A stretch of 8,338 bases of DNA from Ilumatobacteraceae bacterium. GTDB lineage: Bacteria > Actinomycetota > Acidimicrobiia > Acidimicrobiales > Ilumatobacteraceae. The stretch lies in the NCBI GenBank assembly GCA_030728545.1, contig JANQZQ010000021.1, positions 1 through 8,338 of the forward strand. The letters run 5' to 3'. Numbering within the stretch: the first letter of the stretch is position 1; the number at the start of each line of letters is the position of its first letter. The notes under the pieces were generated by a model. The model did not search any database. It saw nothing but the letters and a program-made list of their open reading frames with translations, and was not told where the DNA came from. The translations under genes and the position numbers were made by a program. Shown here one piece after another: positions 1 through 6,835 of this stretch.

Positions 1-1
1 C

Positions 2-670
2 GATGTCGTCGTGGATGACGTGGTGTGTGAAGATGTCCCCGACCCGCAAAGCGCGTGCAAGTTGCTGGTTGCGGGCGACACCATTCTGAGTTTTGCTGGT
101 ATCCCAACACCTACATTGCCGGCGTTGATTGAAGCAGTCACGAATCGCCGAGTTGGTGAATTGGTGGCACTTGAGGTGCGCCGATCCGATACAGATGTGG
201 CGGTGGCTATCAACGTGAAACTCATGGCGTCGCCAGATGACGCCAGCCGCACCATTATTGGTTTCATGCCACGCGACACACGAACGGTAGAGACGCCGTT
301 CGAAGTGGGCATCGACACCGATTCAATCGGTGGTCCATCGGCAGGGCTGGCGTTCACACTCGCCTTGATTGATGAGTTGTCGCAGGGCTCGCTCACCGGC
401 GCAGTGAAAGTCGCGGTGACAGGCACGATGGATGGCGACGAAAGTGTTGGCGCGGTCGGTGCGATTCCGCAAAAAGCAGTTGCTGCCCGCGATAGTGGTG
501 CCAAGTTGTTTCTCATACCCGCGAGCCAATCGGCGGCCGATATTGCCCAAGCTCGTCGCGTTGGTGGGGCACAGATGCGCGTTGAGACAGTGGCGACACT
601 GCAAGATGCGCTCGATATCTTGCGTGGAATTGGTGGCGACCCACTGCCCGATGCCACAACGAGCGATTAA
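2..670 (+). CDS. PDZ domain / Lon-type (S16) serine protease, YlbL-like, 5' end missing
   Basis: This is the 3' part (222 codons plus TAA) of a gene entering from the left; the frame is open to the window edge, so the start and any N-terminal membrane anchor lie outside. The first ~70 visible residues look like the second half of a PDZ domain (AGDTILSFAG, then a strand-helix-strand pattern). The rest is a Lon S16 protease domain. The catalytic Ser lies in the GGPSAGLAF motif (codon 338-340) and the catalytic Lys in IPQKAVAA (codon 473-475), 45 residues apart as expected for the Ser-Lys dyad. Known relatives (COG3480, Bacillus YlbL, mycobacterial Rv3194c) are membrane-anchored with the protease outside the membrane. 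The short acidic tail ends 21 bases before the DivIVA-like gene, so co-transcription is likely. The substrate is unknown. A UPF0182 gene usually follows directly; here one extra gene intervenes. Confidence 0.9.
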   Translation, partial: DVVVDDVVCEDVPDPQSACKLLVAGDTILSFAGIPTPTLPALIEAVTNRRVGELVALEVRRSDTDVAVAINVKLMASPDDASRTIIGFMPRDTRTVETPFEVGIDTDSIGGPSAGLAFTLALIDELSQGSLTGAVKVAVTGTMDGDESVGAVGAIPQKAVAARDSGAKLFLIPASQSAADIAQARRVGGAQMRVETVATLQDALDILRGIGGDPLPDATTSD

Positions 671-678
671 TAGGGGCG

Positions 679-684
679 TACTGT
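679..684 (+). promoter_or_regulatory. Possible -10 element (TACTGT) for a leaderless transcript of the DivIVA-like gene
   Basis: TACTGT fits the actinobacterial TAnnnT -10 pattern and ends 7 bases before the ATG at 692, which would put the transcript start on or next to the start codon. No convincing -35 is seen. The alternative is translation from the upstream operon message using GAGGG at 686-690, but that lies only one base from the ATG, too close for a normal Shine-Dalgarno. The same hexamer sits at -12 to -7 before the minus-strand gene starting at 6708. Support is from spacing and sequence only. Confidence 0.3.
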
Positions 685-691
685 TGAGGGC

Positions 692-2632
692 ATGGCCCTT
701 GACTTCCAGCGACCCGACCCGTCGTCGCCGGCTGCGGTCGCCGCTGCCCAGTTCACGCTGAGTCGTCGCGGATACCGCGAGGAAGAAGTGCGGGACTTTC
801 TGCGACAGGTCTCGGTGGAAATGGCTCGACTCTTGGAACGCGAGCGATTTTTGGAGAGCGAACTGAAAGCTATGCAAGCGCGTGGGCCAATTGACGTAGG
901 CGCAATCGATGAAGCTGCAGTAACTGAGTTATTGGGTGCCGAAGCGGCGCGTGTTTTGAGTGTGGCCCGTGAAGCCGCCCAAGCAATGCGCACCCGTGCT
1001 GCTGAATCGGCCGAGCAGGTGGTGCGCGACGCAACTCGTGAGGCAGCCCGACTACTTGAAGAGTCAAATGTCGAAGCATCCCGTCGCCGATCGGATGTTT
1101 CGGGCGAAGCCGAACAAGAGCTTGAGGTGGCCAAACAACAGGGCCGCGAGATGATCGCCGAAGTGCGCGCGTATCGCGAGCGGGTGTTGACGGATTTGGC
1201 CAAGCGAACCGAAGACGCCCGTCGCGAACTTGAGCACTTGGTGCACGAGCGCGAGCGTTTGCTGGGGGCTTTTGAACGGGCGCGACACGCGGCCACCGAT
1301 GTGGTTGGGGATTTGAATGAGTTTGATGAAACCTTGCGTGGAACAGGGGTAACGCCGCCGTTGGTGCCACCAGATGCACCACCACCGCCACGCCCAACGC
1401 GTCCGAGCAAGACCCCAATTTTTGACGCCAAACAATACGAGCACGAATTGGGCGAATCGCATCAGTCTGCGGAAGCCACTTCTGTGGTGCCAGACGTAGC
1501 ACCGAGCAAAGACGAAGTTGCCGGCAAAGAGGGCGTCGCCATCGTTGATGACGTTGAGCACGTTGACCATGTGGATGAACCCGTTGCCACGGTCGAAACA
1601 GTCACAACAGTCGAAGAGACACCCAAGGCGATAGTTGAGACGACAGAAGTGTCGGAAACAGCAGAGGTTGTGCAGCTTGCCGAAGTGGTGAATCTGTCTG
1701 ATCGTCGTCGCCAAAAAGAAACGCCACGAGCAAGCCACGTGGCACCCGAACTTGACGCACCAGAGCATCCGGTGTTCGAGCGAATTGAAGGCTCATCACC
1801 CGGTGAACAGCCTCAATCTGCATCACCAGACCCAACATCGCCTGCTACCACCAGCCGGGTTGACGAAATCTTTGCACGTTTGCGCACTGCCAGCACTACC
1901 CGTGTAGCCAGTGAAACCACGCAAAAGATTGCTACCCCAGGTAAGCCACCCAAGGTGGACGAGTCGGTGTTTCAGCGCCGAGCCGAAGTTGTTGACCCAG
2001 CGCTGCCAGCCTTGATTCGGGCAATAAAGCGCCGCTTGGCGGACAACGAAAATGCCGTCCTCACCCACGTGAGCACAAAACGGTCGAAGCTCACACTCAC
2101 AGCGCTGCTGGCAACCCCTAGCGAGCACGCCTTGCAGTACACCGAAGCAATTCGTGAACTCGTCACCAGCATTGCTGTTGATGCAGCACGCTCGCACTCT
2201 GCTGCGCGTCGCTCGGATATGCGTGCAGTGATTGCGCAGGGAGCCATACTCGAAAAAATCACCGAGATGTTCATGGCCGACTTCATCAGCCCGCTGCACG
2301 AGCGCGTTGCAGCAACACTCGCCACATCTGCTGGTGATCGCGATGCGTTGCTTGTTGCACTGCGAGCACTGTTCGCTGAGTGGAAGTCGCAACACTTGGA
2401 ACCGGTCGTCAGCGATATCGCCTATTTCTCCTATGCACGCGGATTGTTTCTAGGTTGTGACACAAAAGCTGGTGTTTGTTGGGTTGTTGATCCACAAGGC
2501 CCAGCATGCGCTGATGCCGAAGACAACTCACTGGCAACAGGGGTGCGTCGCGGAGATGCATTTCCAACGGGACACGCACATCCGTTGGCTCATGCTGGAT
2601 GTCGCTGTCTAGTTGTTCCGTTGAACAAGTAG
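692..2632 (+). CDS. DivIVA-domain coiled-coil protein with MuF-like Cys/His-rich C-terminal tail
   Basis: The protein has 646 residues. Residues ~19-60 match the DivIVA/Wag31 N-terminal domain (AQFTLSRRGYREEEVRDFL, then a heptad-rich helix). A long charged coiled coil follows to ~215. Residues ~220-242 are Pro-rich, and 255-385 form an acidic, low-complexity Val/Glu/Asp/Thr linker. A second mostly helical segment runs ~388-580, starting with RVDEIFARLR. The last ~60 residues hold C589, C596, C606, H628, H630, H634 and a terminal C637-R-C639 within GDAFPTGHAHP...HAGCRCLVVP. That layout resembles the C-terminal end of phage MuF/SPP1 gp7-type head proteins (FP..G..HP..H..CRC) and may bind zinc. 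DivIVA proteins sense curved membrane and scaffold poles and septa, usually in about 160-300 residues, so this is far longer. There is no signal peptide or membrane segment. It sits between the PDZ/Lon protease and UPF0182 genes, 11 bases before the latter. ATG 692 is chosen because it starts the DivIVA domain and stop codons lie just upstream. The function of the tail is unknown. Confidence 0.85.
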   Translation: MALDFQRPDPSSPAAVAAAQFTLSRRGYREEEVRDFLRQVSVEMARLLERERFLESELKAMQARGPIDVGAIDEAAVTELLGAEAARVLSVAREAAQAMRTRAAESAEQVVRDATREAARLLEESNVEASRRRSDVSGEAEQELEVAKQQGREMIAEVRAYRERVLTDLAKRTEDARRELEHLVHERERLLGAFERARHAATDVVGDLNEFDETLRGTGVTPPLVPPDAPPPPRPTRPSKTPIFDAKQYEHELGESHQSAEATSVVPDVAPSKDEVAGKEGVAIVDDVEHVDHVDEPVATVETVTTVEETPKAIVETTEVSETAEVVQLAEVVNLSDRRRQKETPRASHVAPELDAPEHPVFERIEGSSPGEQPQSASPDPTSPATTSRVDEIFARLRTASTTRVASETTQKIATPGKPPKVDESVFQRRAEVVDPALPALIRAIKRRLADNENAVLTHVSTKRSKLTLTALLATPSEHALQYTEAIRELVTSIAVDAARSHSAARRSDMRAVIAQGAILEKITEMFMADFISPLHERVAATLATSAGDRDALLVALRALFAEWKSQHLEPVVSDIAYFSYARGLFLGCDTKAGVCWVVDPQGPACADAEDNSLATGVRRGDAFPTGHAHPLAHAGCRCLVVPLNK

Positions 2633-2643
2633 CCTTCGGCGTC

Positions 2644-5568
2644 ATGCGCATCCCTGAAGATCTTCCTCCTCGTCGTCCCGTGTTTTCTGGTGGAGGCTTT
2701 GGGTTTAGTCGACCACGTCGCAGTCGCATCATTCTTTCGGCGGTGCTGATTGCCATCGTCGCCCTGTTCGTGTCGGCACGCAGCGTTGTGGGTTTCTATA
2801 TTGATGTGCTGTGGCATCAGTCGGTTGGCCGCACCGACGTGTTTTGGGGAATCCTGCTCACCCGCCTCGGTTTGGCCAGCGTTTTTACGCTCATTTTTGC
2901 GCTTTTGTTGATCCTCAACATGTGGGTGGCAGACCGACTGCGCCCCGAGTTCGTTCCGACCACCCCCCAAGAACGCGCGCTGGCTGGTTATCGACAATTG
3001 ACAACAGGTCGGGCGTGGAGCTTCCGGCTCATCGTCGCAGCACTGCTGGGTTTTTTAGTCGGATCACCGGCCGCTGGACAGTGGCAGGACTGGACGCTGT
3101 TTCGTAACTCCACCGACTTTGGGGCCACGGACCCGTTGTTCAACCAAGATGTCGCGTTCTATGTGATGCGACTTCCGTTCATTGAGTTTGTCGTCGACTG
3201 GACATTTGCTGCGCTGGTACTTGCCACGCTGGTGACTGCCGGGGTACACGCTCTGAACGGTGGGATTCGTCTCCAAATTCAAGGACGCAAGGTCACCCCA
3301 CTCGCAAAGTTGCACCTCAGCGTGTTGTTCGCAGTGCTGTCTCTTGTGCGAGCCGTCGACTATTGGTATTCGCGCTACAACCTCACGCGGTCGACGCGAG
3401 GTGTCGTGCAAGGTGCAACTTATACCGATGTCAACGCCCAGCTGCCTGCGACGCAACTCATGATTTTGGTTTCGCTGGCGGTTGCCGTGTTGTTCCTGGC
3501 CAACTTTCGCCAACGCGGGTGGCGACTGCCGGTGTTGGCCACTGTGTTGTGGATCGTCATTGCAGTCACTGCCGGTGGTGTGTACCCGGCGGTGGTGCAA
3601 CGGTTCATCGTGCAACCCAACGTGAGCACGAGGGAATTACCGTTTATCGATCGCAATATTGCGGCAACTAAAGAGGCTCTCGGCCTGGCGGATATCTCGC
3701 GCAATGTGGTAAATCCGCAGCCGATTACCGGAGCGCAATTGAACGATGATCCAAGTCCGTTGCGCAATGTGCGCCAGCTTGACCCGATTCAGATGCGCGA
3801 TCGCTTCATCCTTGATGAAGGCCGCACATCGTTCTACGCCGTTCGGGATCTCGACGTAGACCGTTATGAAATCGACGGTCGCACGCAACAAGTGATGGTG
3901 TCGGCGCGTGAACTCAACTCCGAAGGTATTCCGAACCGTACATGGGTGTCGCGACACTTGCTCTACACCCATGGCTGTGGGCTCATCGCTGCCCCTGCCA
4001 GTCGCACCACGACAGATGGAAGACCGGTTTATGTCGATCTCGGTGTGACGCGTCCTGAGTTGTATTTCGGTGAAGGTATCGATTCGTATGCAGTAGTGGG
4101 GACCGAACAGGTCGAACAGCCGTGCGTTGGCGAACCAACTAAGCAGACCACCCCAGGCGGGGTGCAGCTGTCGTCAGTGCTTCGTCGAGTGGCCTATGCC
4201 ATTCAGTACAGCGAATACAACTTGTTTGGATCAGGCCTTATCAATTCACAGTCGTTCATCATCCATGACCGTAATGTGACCGATCGTGTGGACCGTCTGG
4301 CACCATTCCTTCGTTACGACTCCGATCCGTATCCGGTAGTTGTCGACGGCACGGTGCAGTGGGTTTTGGATGCCTACACAATCAGTGATCGTTACCCCTA
4401 CGCACAAGAGGCGAATACCGACCAGTTGTCGCCAGGTGGTGGGCTGAACACCTCGTTTAACTACGTGCGCAACAGCGTAAAAGCCGTCGTGGATGCGTTC
4501 AGCGGAGATGTCACGTTTTATGTCATTGACCCCAACGACCCGATCACCACCGCATGGTCGAAAGCCTTTCCAAAACTTTTCACGGATGTGAGCCAAGCAC
4601 CTGCTGAACTTGTCAAACACTTTCGTTATCCCGAGGACCTGTTTCGTGTGCAGACCAACGTGTACGGTCGTTACCAGTTCGATGATGCGACGTTGTTTTT
4701 CAACCGTGACGCGGCGTGGAGTGTGGCCCAGGCACCTGCAAGTGAACCCGATTCTGTAACTGGAGTCGTGGGTGCCATTGGTGGCGGTGCTGCCGACGGC
4801 ATTGACGTTCGGGACGCCAGCGTCTTGCGTTTCGAGCCGTACTACACCATGTTCCACGGTGGTGATGGCCTTGAAACGCCAATGTTCTCGATGTTGCGAC
4901 CGTTCGTTCCATTTTCGGCAGACAATGCACGAAAAGAACTGCGGGCACTGATGGTGGTGTCGAGTGATCCGCAATCGTACGGAAAGATTCAAGTTCTCGA
5001 GTTTCCTGAGCCGCTGCCTGAGGGTCCGGCAACCGTGGCAGCCGAATTCGGCAGCGACCCGATTATTGCTCAGCAGATCACTCTGCTCGACCAGCGAGGA
5101 TCGCGCGTGATTTTCGGTGACTTGCAGGTAGTGCCAGTGCAGCGCGGTCTTATGTACGTGCGTCCATTGTTTGTGCGTCCGGATGATCCTTCGGCCAAAC
5201 AGATTTTCGTCCGCAAGTTTTTGGTGTCATACGACAATCGGGTGGTGATGGCTGACAACCTCACTGAGGCAGTTGGACGCTTGTTTCCAGGCTTTAACAC
5301 CGACCTCGGTGAACGCATCAACGATGGCTCGGTTGCACCAGCCGACCCAACACCAGACGCGTCAGGTGGCACCGTCACCACCACGACCCTGCCCGCACAA
5401 GACACTTCGTCATTGACGGCGGTCGAGCTACTCGCCCGTGCTGATGCTTTGTTCGACGAGGCAAATAGTGCTCTGGCACAAAACCCACCTGACTTTGCTA
5501 CGTATCAAGCACGACTGGCACAAGCGCGTGAAGTTTTACGTCAAGCGATTTCGCTGGTTGGCGGCTGA
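2644..5568 (+). CDS. UPF0182 (COG1615) family large integral membrane protein
   Basis: The protein has 974 residues, within the usual size of the family. Seven hydrophobic helices are seen at about residues 28-48, 76-96, 127-147, 183-203, 221-240, 270-287 and 296-316. A large soluble, presumably extracytoplasmic domain follows. Family-like motifs are DPLFNQDVAFYVMRLPF (163-179) after the third helix and PNVSTRELPFIDRNIAATKEALGL (325-348) after the seventh. The C-terminus has a Pro/Thr-rich linker (PADPTPDASGGTVTTTTLP) and a final helical hairpin of ~60 residues. The start is placed at ATG 2644, 11 bases after the preceding stop, because MRIPEDLPPRRP leads into the first helix; ATG 2599 would add 15 residues and overlap the upstream gene by 34 bases. 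No good ribosome binding site precedes either, so translational coupling is likely. The family is widespread in actinobacteria and cyanobacteria and has no established biochemical role. The protease gene two places upstream makes a shared envelope function plausible. Confidence 0.92.
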   Translation: MRIPEDLPPRRPVFSGGGFGFSRPRRSRIILSAVLIAIVALFVSARSVVGFYIDVLWHQSVGRTDVFWGILLTRLGLASVFTLIFALLLILNMWVADRLRPEFVPTTPQERALAGYRQLTTGRAWSFRLIVAALLGFLVGSPAAGQWQDWTLFRNSTDFGATDPLFNQDVAFYVMRLPFIEFVVDWTFAALVLATLVTAGVHALNGGIRLQIQGRKVTPLAKLHLSVLFAVLSLVRAVDYWYSRYNLTRSTRGVVQGATYTDVNAQLPATQLMILVSLAVAVLFLANFRQRGWRLPVLATVLWIVIAVTAGGVYPAVVQRFIVQPNVSTRELPFIDRNIAATKEALGLADISRNVVNPQPITGAQLNDDPSPLRNVRQLDPIQMRDRFILDEGRTSFYAVRDLDVDRYEIDGRTQQVMVSARELNSEGIPNRTWVSRHLLYTHGCGLIAAPASRTTTDGRPVYVDLGVTRPELYFGEGIDSYAVVGTEQVEQPCVGEPTKQTTPGGVQLSSVLRRVAYAIQYSEYNLFGSGLINSQSFIIHDRNVTDRVDRLAPFLRYDSDPYPVVVDGTVQWVLDAYTISDRYPYAQEANTDQLSPGGGLNTSFNYVRNSVKAVVDAFSGDVTFYVIDPNDPITTAWSKAFPKLFTDVSQAPAELVKHFRYPEDLFRVQTNVYGRYQFDDATLFFNRDAAWSVAQAPASEPDSVTGVVGAIGGGAADGIDVRDASVLRFEPYYTMFHGGDGLETPMFSMLRPFVPFSADNARKELRALMVVSSDPQSYGKIQVLEFPEPLPEGPATVAAEFGSDPIIAQQITLLDQRGSRVIFGDLQVVPVQRGLMYVRPLFVRPDDPSAKQIFVRKFLVSYDNRVVMADNLTEAVGRLFPGFNTDLGERINDGSVAPADPTPDASGGTVTTTTLPAQDTSSLTAVELLARADALFDEANSALAQNPPDFATYQARLAQAREVLRQAISLVGG

Positions 5569-5574
5569 GCTATC

Positions 5575-5952
5575 TCACGTACGGGTTTTGCGAAGCAGTT
5601 CAGCAAGCTCGGCGAGGTCATGGCGAAGCGTGATGGCGTAGCGAGCCTGTTCACTGGCGATGCGCACCTGGTTGGCACGTAATTCAGTCACGGTTTCAGC
5701 ACTCGCTGCGTCGGCTGTTTGCGCCAAGCGCTCAAGTTCGGTGTCTAGTTCGTGGATTTGATTGGTTAGCTCGGTGGCCATTTGTGTTATCCGAGCGTCA
5801 GCACTTCCCAGGCGAGAATCCAACGCGTGAAGTTGATTACGCAGAGTCGCAACATCGGCATCCCGTTGGTGAGCTTCATTGCGCAGCGCTGTGATTTCGT
5901 TCTGCAAAGTGCGCAGAGTCGAATCCACTGATTTGCGATGACGATTGAACAT
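5575..5952 (-). CDS. Small coiled-coil protein of unknown function
   Basis: The protein has 125 residues and is almost entirely predicted coiled coil. Leu, Ile and Val recur at heptad spacing from about residue 9 to the end (STLRTLQNEITALRNE, then LHALDSRLGS, then ELDTELERLAQ), rich in Glu, Arg, Gln and Ala with no Pro or Gly breaks in the core. The short basic head MFNRHRK precedes the helix. There is no signal peptide, membrane segment or catalytic motif. ATG 5952 is preferred; an in-frame GTG at 6003 would add 17 residues (MRQQLFSTNFSPYRCSL) with no better ribosome binding site. The gene converges on the UPF0182 gene with only 6 bases between stop codons. It could be a structural, scaffolding or cell-division accessory protein, but no family is recognised, and coiled-coil resemblance alone is weak evidence of function. 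Confidence 0.65.
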   Translation of the reverse strand: MFNRHRKSVDSTLRTLQNEITALRNEAHQRDADVATLRNQLHALDSRLGSADARITQMATELTNQIHELDTELERLAQTADAASAETVTELRANQVRIASEQARYAITLRHDLAELAELLRKTRT

Positions 5953-6009
5953 CAGTGAACACCGGTACGGGGAGAAATTTGTCGAAAAAAGTTGTTGTCG
6001 CACAGACGG

Positions 6010-6015
6010 TAGGCT
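6010..6015 (+). promoter_or_regulatory. Possible -10 element (TAGGCT) for the initiator tRNA
   Basis: TAGGCT fits the TAnnnT pattern and ends 12 bases before the mature tRNA 5' end, leaving a short leader for RNase P. Two TTGTCG hexamers lie upstream (5979-5984 and 5995-6000) but neither has the normal 16-18 base spacing to it, so the -35 is unresolved. The call rests on position and sequence only. Confidence 0.25.
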
Positions 6016-6027
6016 TTGGATATCCGA

Positions 6028-6104
<77 letters not shown>

Positions 6105-6108
6105 GTCA

Positions 6109-6708
6109 TTATTTTGTTACCCGCTGATTTTGCGGCAGCATTCGGCGTCGATGCCAGCGAAGGCGAAACGGCGCAATCGCTAACCGTGAGGTCAGGCCGA
6201 TCAGTGCTGTAAAGATGAGCGCGCGAACGAATACCGAGAGCGATCCCAGGGTGGGGCCCAACACGATGGTGAACCCAAGTGCAAGCGGATACACCCATGC
6301 AACTTCAGAAAGGAACATGCCAATTTTCGTGCGATGAGGCGTGACGTGGGTCTGAGCCGCAAAAAACTCATCATCACCAGCGGTGACCGTGACACGCTCG
6401 GCAGTGATTAGGTCGTCTGACTTGGCGAGCAGATTATTGCGATCAGCTGATCGTTCCCACTGTCGCAAGTGAACGGCATCAATGAATCGAAACACGATGT
6501 GGTATTCGTCTGACTCATTGCCAGGATGCAGCAAAGTTGCCCCTAGACAACCAGGGAACGCTTGCACTGTAGAGATCATCTCTTTTGACCACGTCGTGAA
6601 TTGCGCCGAGCAGCCGGGTTTGACCGTACGGGCGATGGTGATGGTCACCGACCCGGGCGCAATTCGCGGGAGCTTTTCAGTATCAAACGACCCTGTCAGT
6701 TCAGCCAC
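6109..6708 (-). CDS. Antibiotic biosynthesis monooxygenase (ABM)-fold membrane protein, COG3224 type
   Basis: The protein has 199 residues. Residues ~20-105 form a ferredoxin-like ABM domain: the VTITIARTVKPG strand, an amphipathic helix with the FPGCLGATLLHP turn, then EYHIVFRF and a helix with LRQWERS. After a short linker (TPHRTKIGMF) come two hydrophobic helices at ~134-154 and ~157-179 around the family-like WVYPLAL and LGPTLGSL motifs. A basic tail (RLRWHRRR) should face the cytoplasm. ABM domains include cofactor-free quinone-forming monooxygenases and heme-degrading enzymes, but many members are uncharacterised and no specific substrate can be assigned. The start is GTG 6708, because the next Met lies inside the ABM domain. 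No Shine-Dalgarno is seen; TACTGT at -12 to -7 suggests a leaderless message. The gene is divergent from the kdnB-like gene and ends 4 bases from the tRNA-fMet 3' end. Confidence 0.82.
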   Translation of the reverse strand: MAELTGSFDTEKLPRIAPGSVTITIARTVKPGCSAQFTTWSKEMISTVQAFPGCLGATLLHPGNESDEYHIVFRFIDAVHLRQWERSADRNNLLAKSDDLITAERVTVTAGDDEFFAAQTHVTPHRTKIGMFLSEVAWVYPLALGFTIVLGPTLGSLSVFVRALIFTALIGLTSRLAIAPFRLRWHRRRMLPQNQRVTK

Positions 6709-6714
6709 GACTTC

Positions 6715-6720
6715 ACAGTA
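6715..6720 (-). promoter_or_regulatory. Possible -10 element (TACTGT on minus strand) for the ABM-fold gene, leaderless
   Basis: On the minus strand TACTGT occupies -12 to -7 relative to the GTG start, exactly the spacing for transcription starting at the first base of the start codon. This fits the lack of a Shine-Dalgarno and the frequency of leaderless messages in actinobacteria. The expected -35 window reads GCTAGT, which is poor. Confidence 0.4.
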
Positions 6721-6753
6721 GTTCTCGTAACCGCCGCACTAGCGCTACTTCGT

Positions 6754-6769
6754 GGCTGATACACCAGCC
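6754..6769. repeat. Short inverted repeat in the divergent intergenic region
   Basis: GGCTG at 6754-6758 and CAGCC at 6765-6769 form a perfect 5-base inverted repeat around a 6-base spacer. It overlaps the place where a -35 box would lie for the -10 candidate at 6776. A regulator site is possible, but arms this short can arise by chance. The rest of the 127-base gap (6709-6835) shows only promoter-like elements and an imperfect palindrome, GAAGATATTACTTC (6782-6795). Confidence 0.2.
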
Positions 6770-6775
6770 GGCTCG

Positions 6776-6781
6776 TAGAAT
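6776..6781 (+). promoter_or_regulatory. Possible -10 element (TAGAAT) for the kdnBA-like operon
   Basis: TAGAAT is a near-consensus sigma-A type -10 box, 54 bases upstream of the GTG start at 6836. Seventeen bases upstream the -35 position reads TGGCTG, a partial match to TTGACA that overlaps the inverted repeat at 6754-6769. Transcription would begin near 6788, giving a leader of about 48 bases. Confidence 0.35.
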
Positions 6782-6835
6782 GAAGATATTACTTCTGCAT
6801 CGAGTGCATCCATCCTTGATACTGGTGTCAAGGTC

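Noticed and set aside
323..877. Minus-strand open frame of 184 codons over the protease end and DivIVA start
   Set aside because: It spans two genes and their gap on the opposite strand, with no recognisable protein features.
667..1431. Long minus-strand open frame of 254 codons opposite the DivIVA-like gene
   Set aside because: The product is Ser/Arg/Ala low complexity, as expected opposite a coiled-coil coding sequence; it has no family motif and lies over a clear gene.
1540..1690. Val/Glu/Asp/Thr-rich stretch of the DivIVA-like gene as a tandem repeat
   Set aside because: Short similar units (such as VEHVDHVDEP) occur but there is no regular period; it is best described as a low-complexity linker.
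2453..2629. Phage-like CRC tail as evidence of a prophage
   Set aside because: No capsid, portal, terminase or integrase gene is nearby, the tail is in frame with a DivIVA head, and the flanking genes are typical chromosomal actinobacterial genes.
2599..2643. Upstream ATG start for the UPF0182 protein
   Set aside because: It would overlap the DivIVA-like gene by 34 bases and add a stretch (MSLSSCSVEQVAFGV) read out of frame from the Cys-rich tail; ATG 2644 gives the expected N-terminus.
4246..4992. Minus-strand open frame of 248 codons opposite the UPF0182 gene
   Set aside because: The His/Arg/Thr-rich translation has no domain features; the + strand frame here is a continuous family-like protein.
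6122..6136. CCGC...GCGG hairpin just after the tRNA as a terminator
   Set aside because: The stem is only 4 base pairs, the T-run lies in the loop rather than after the stem, and it lies within the ABM-fold coding sequence.
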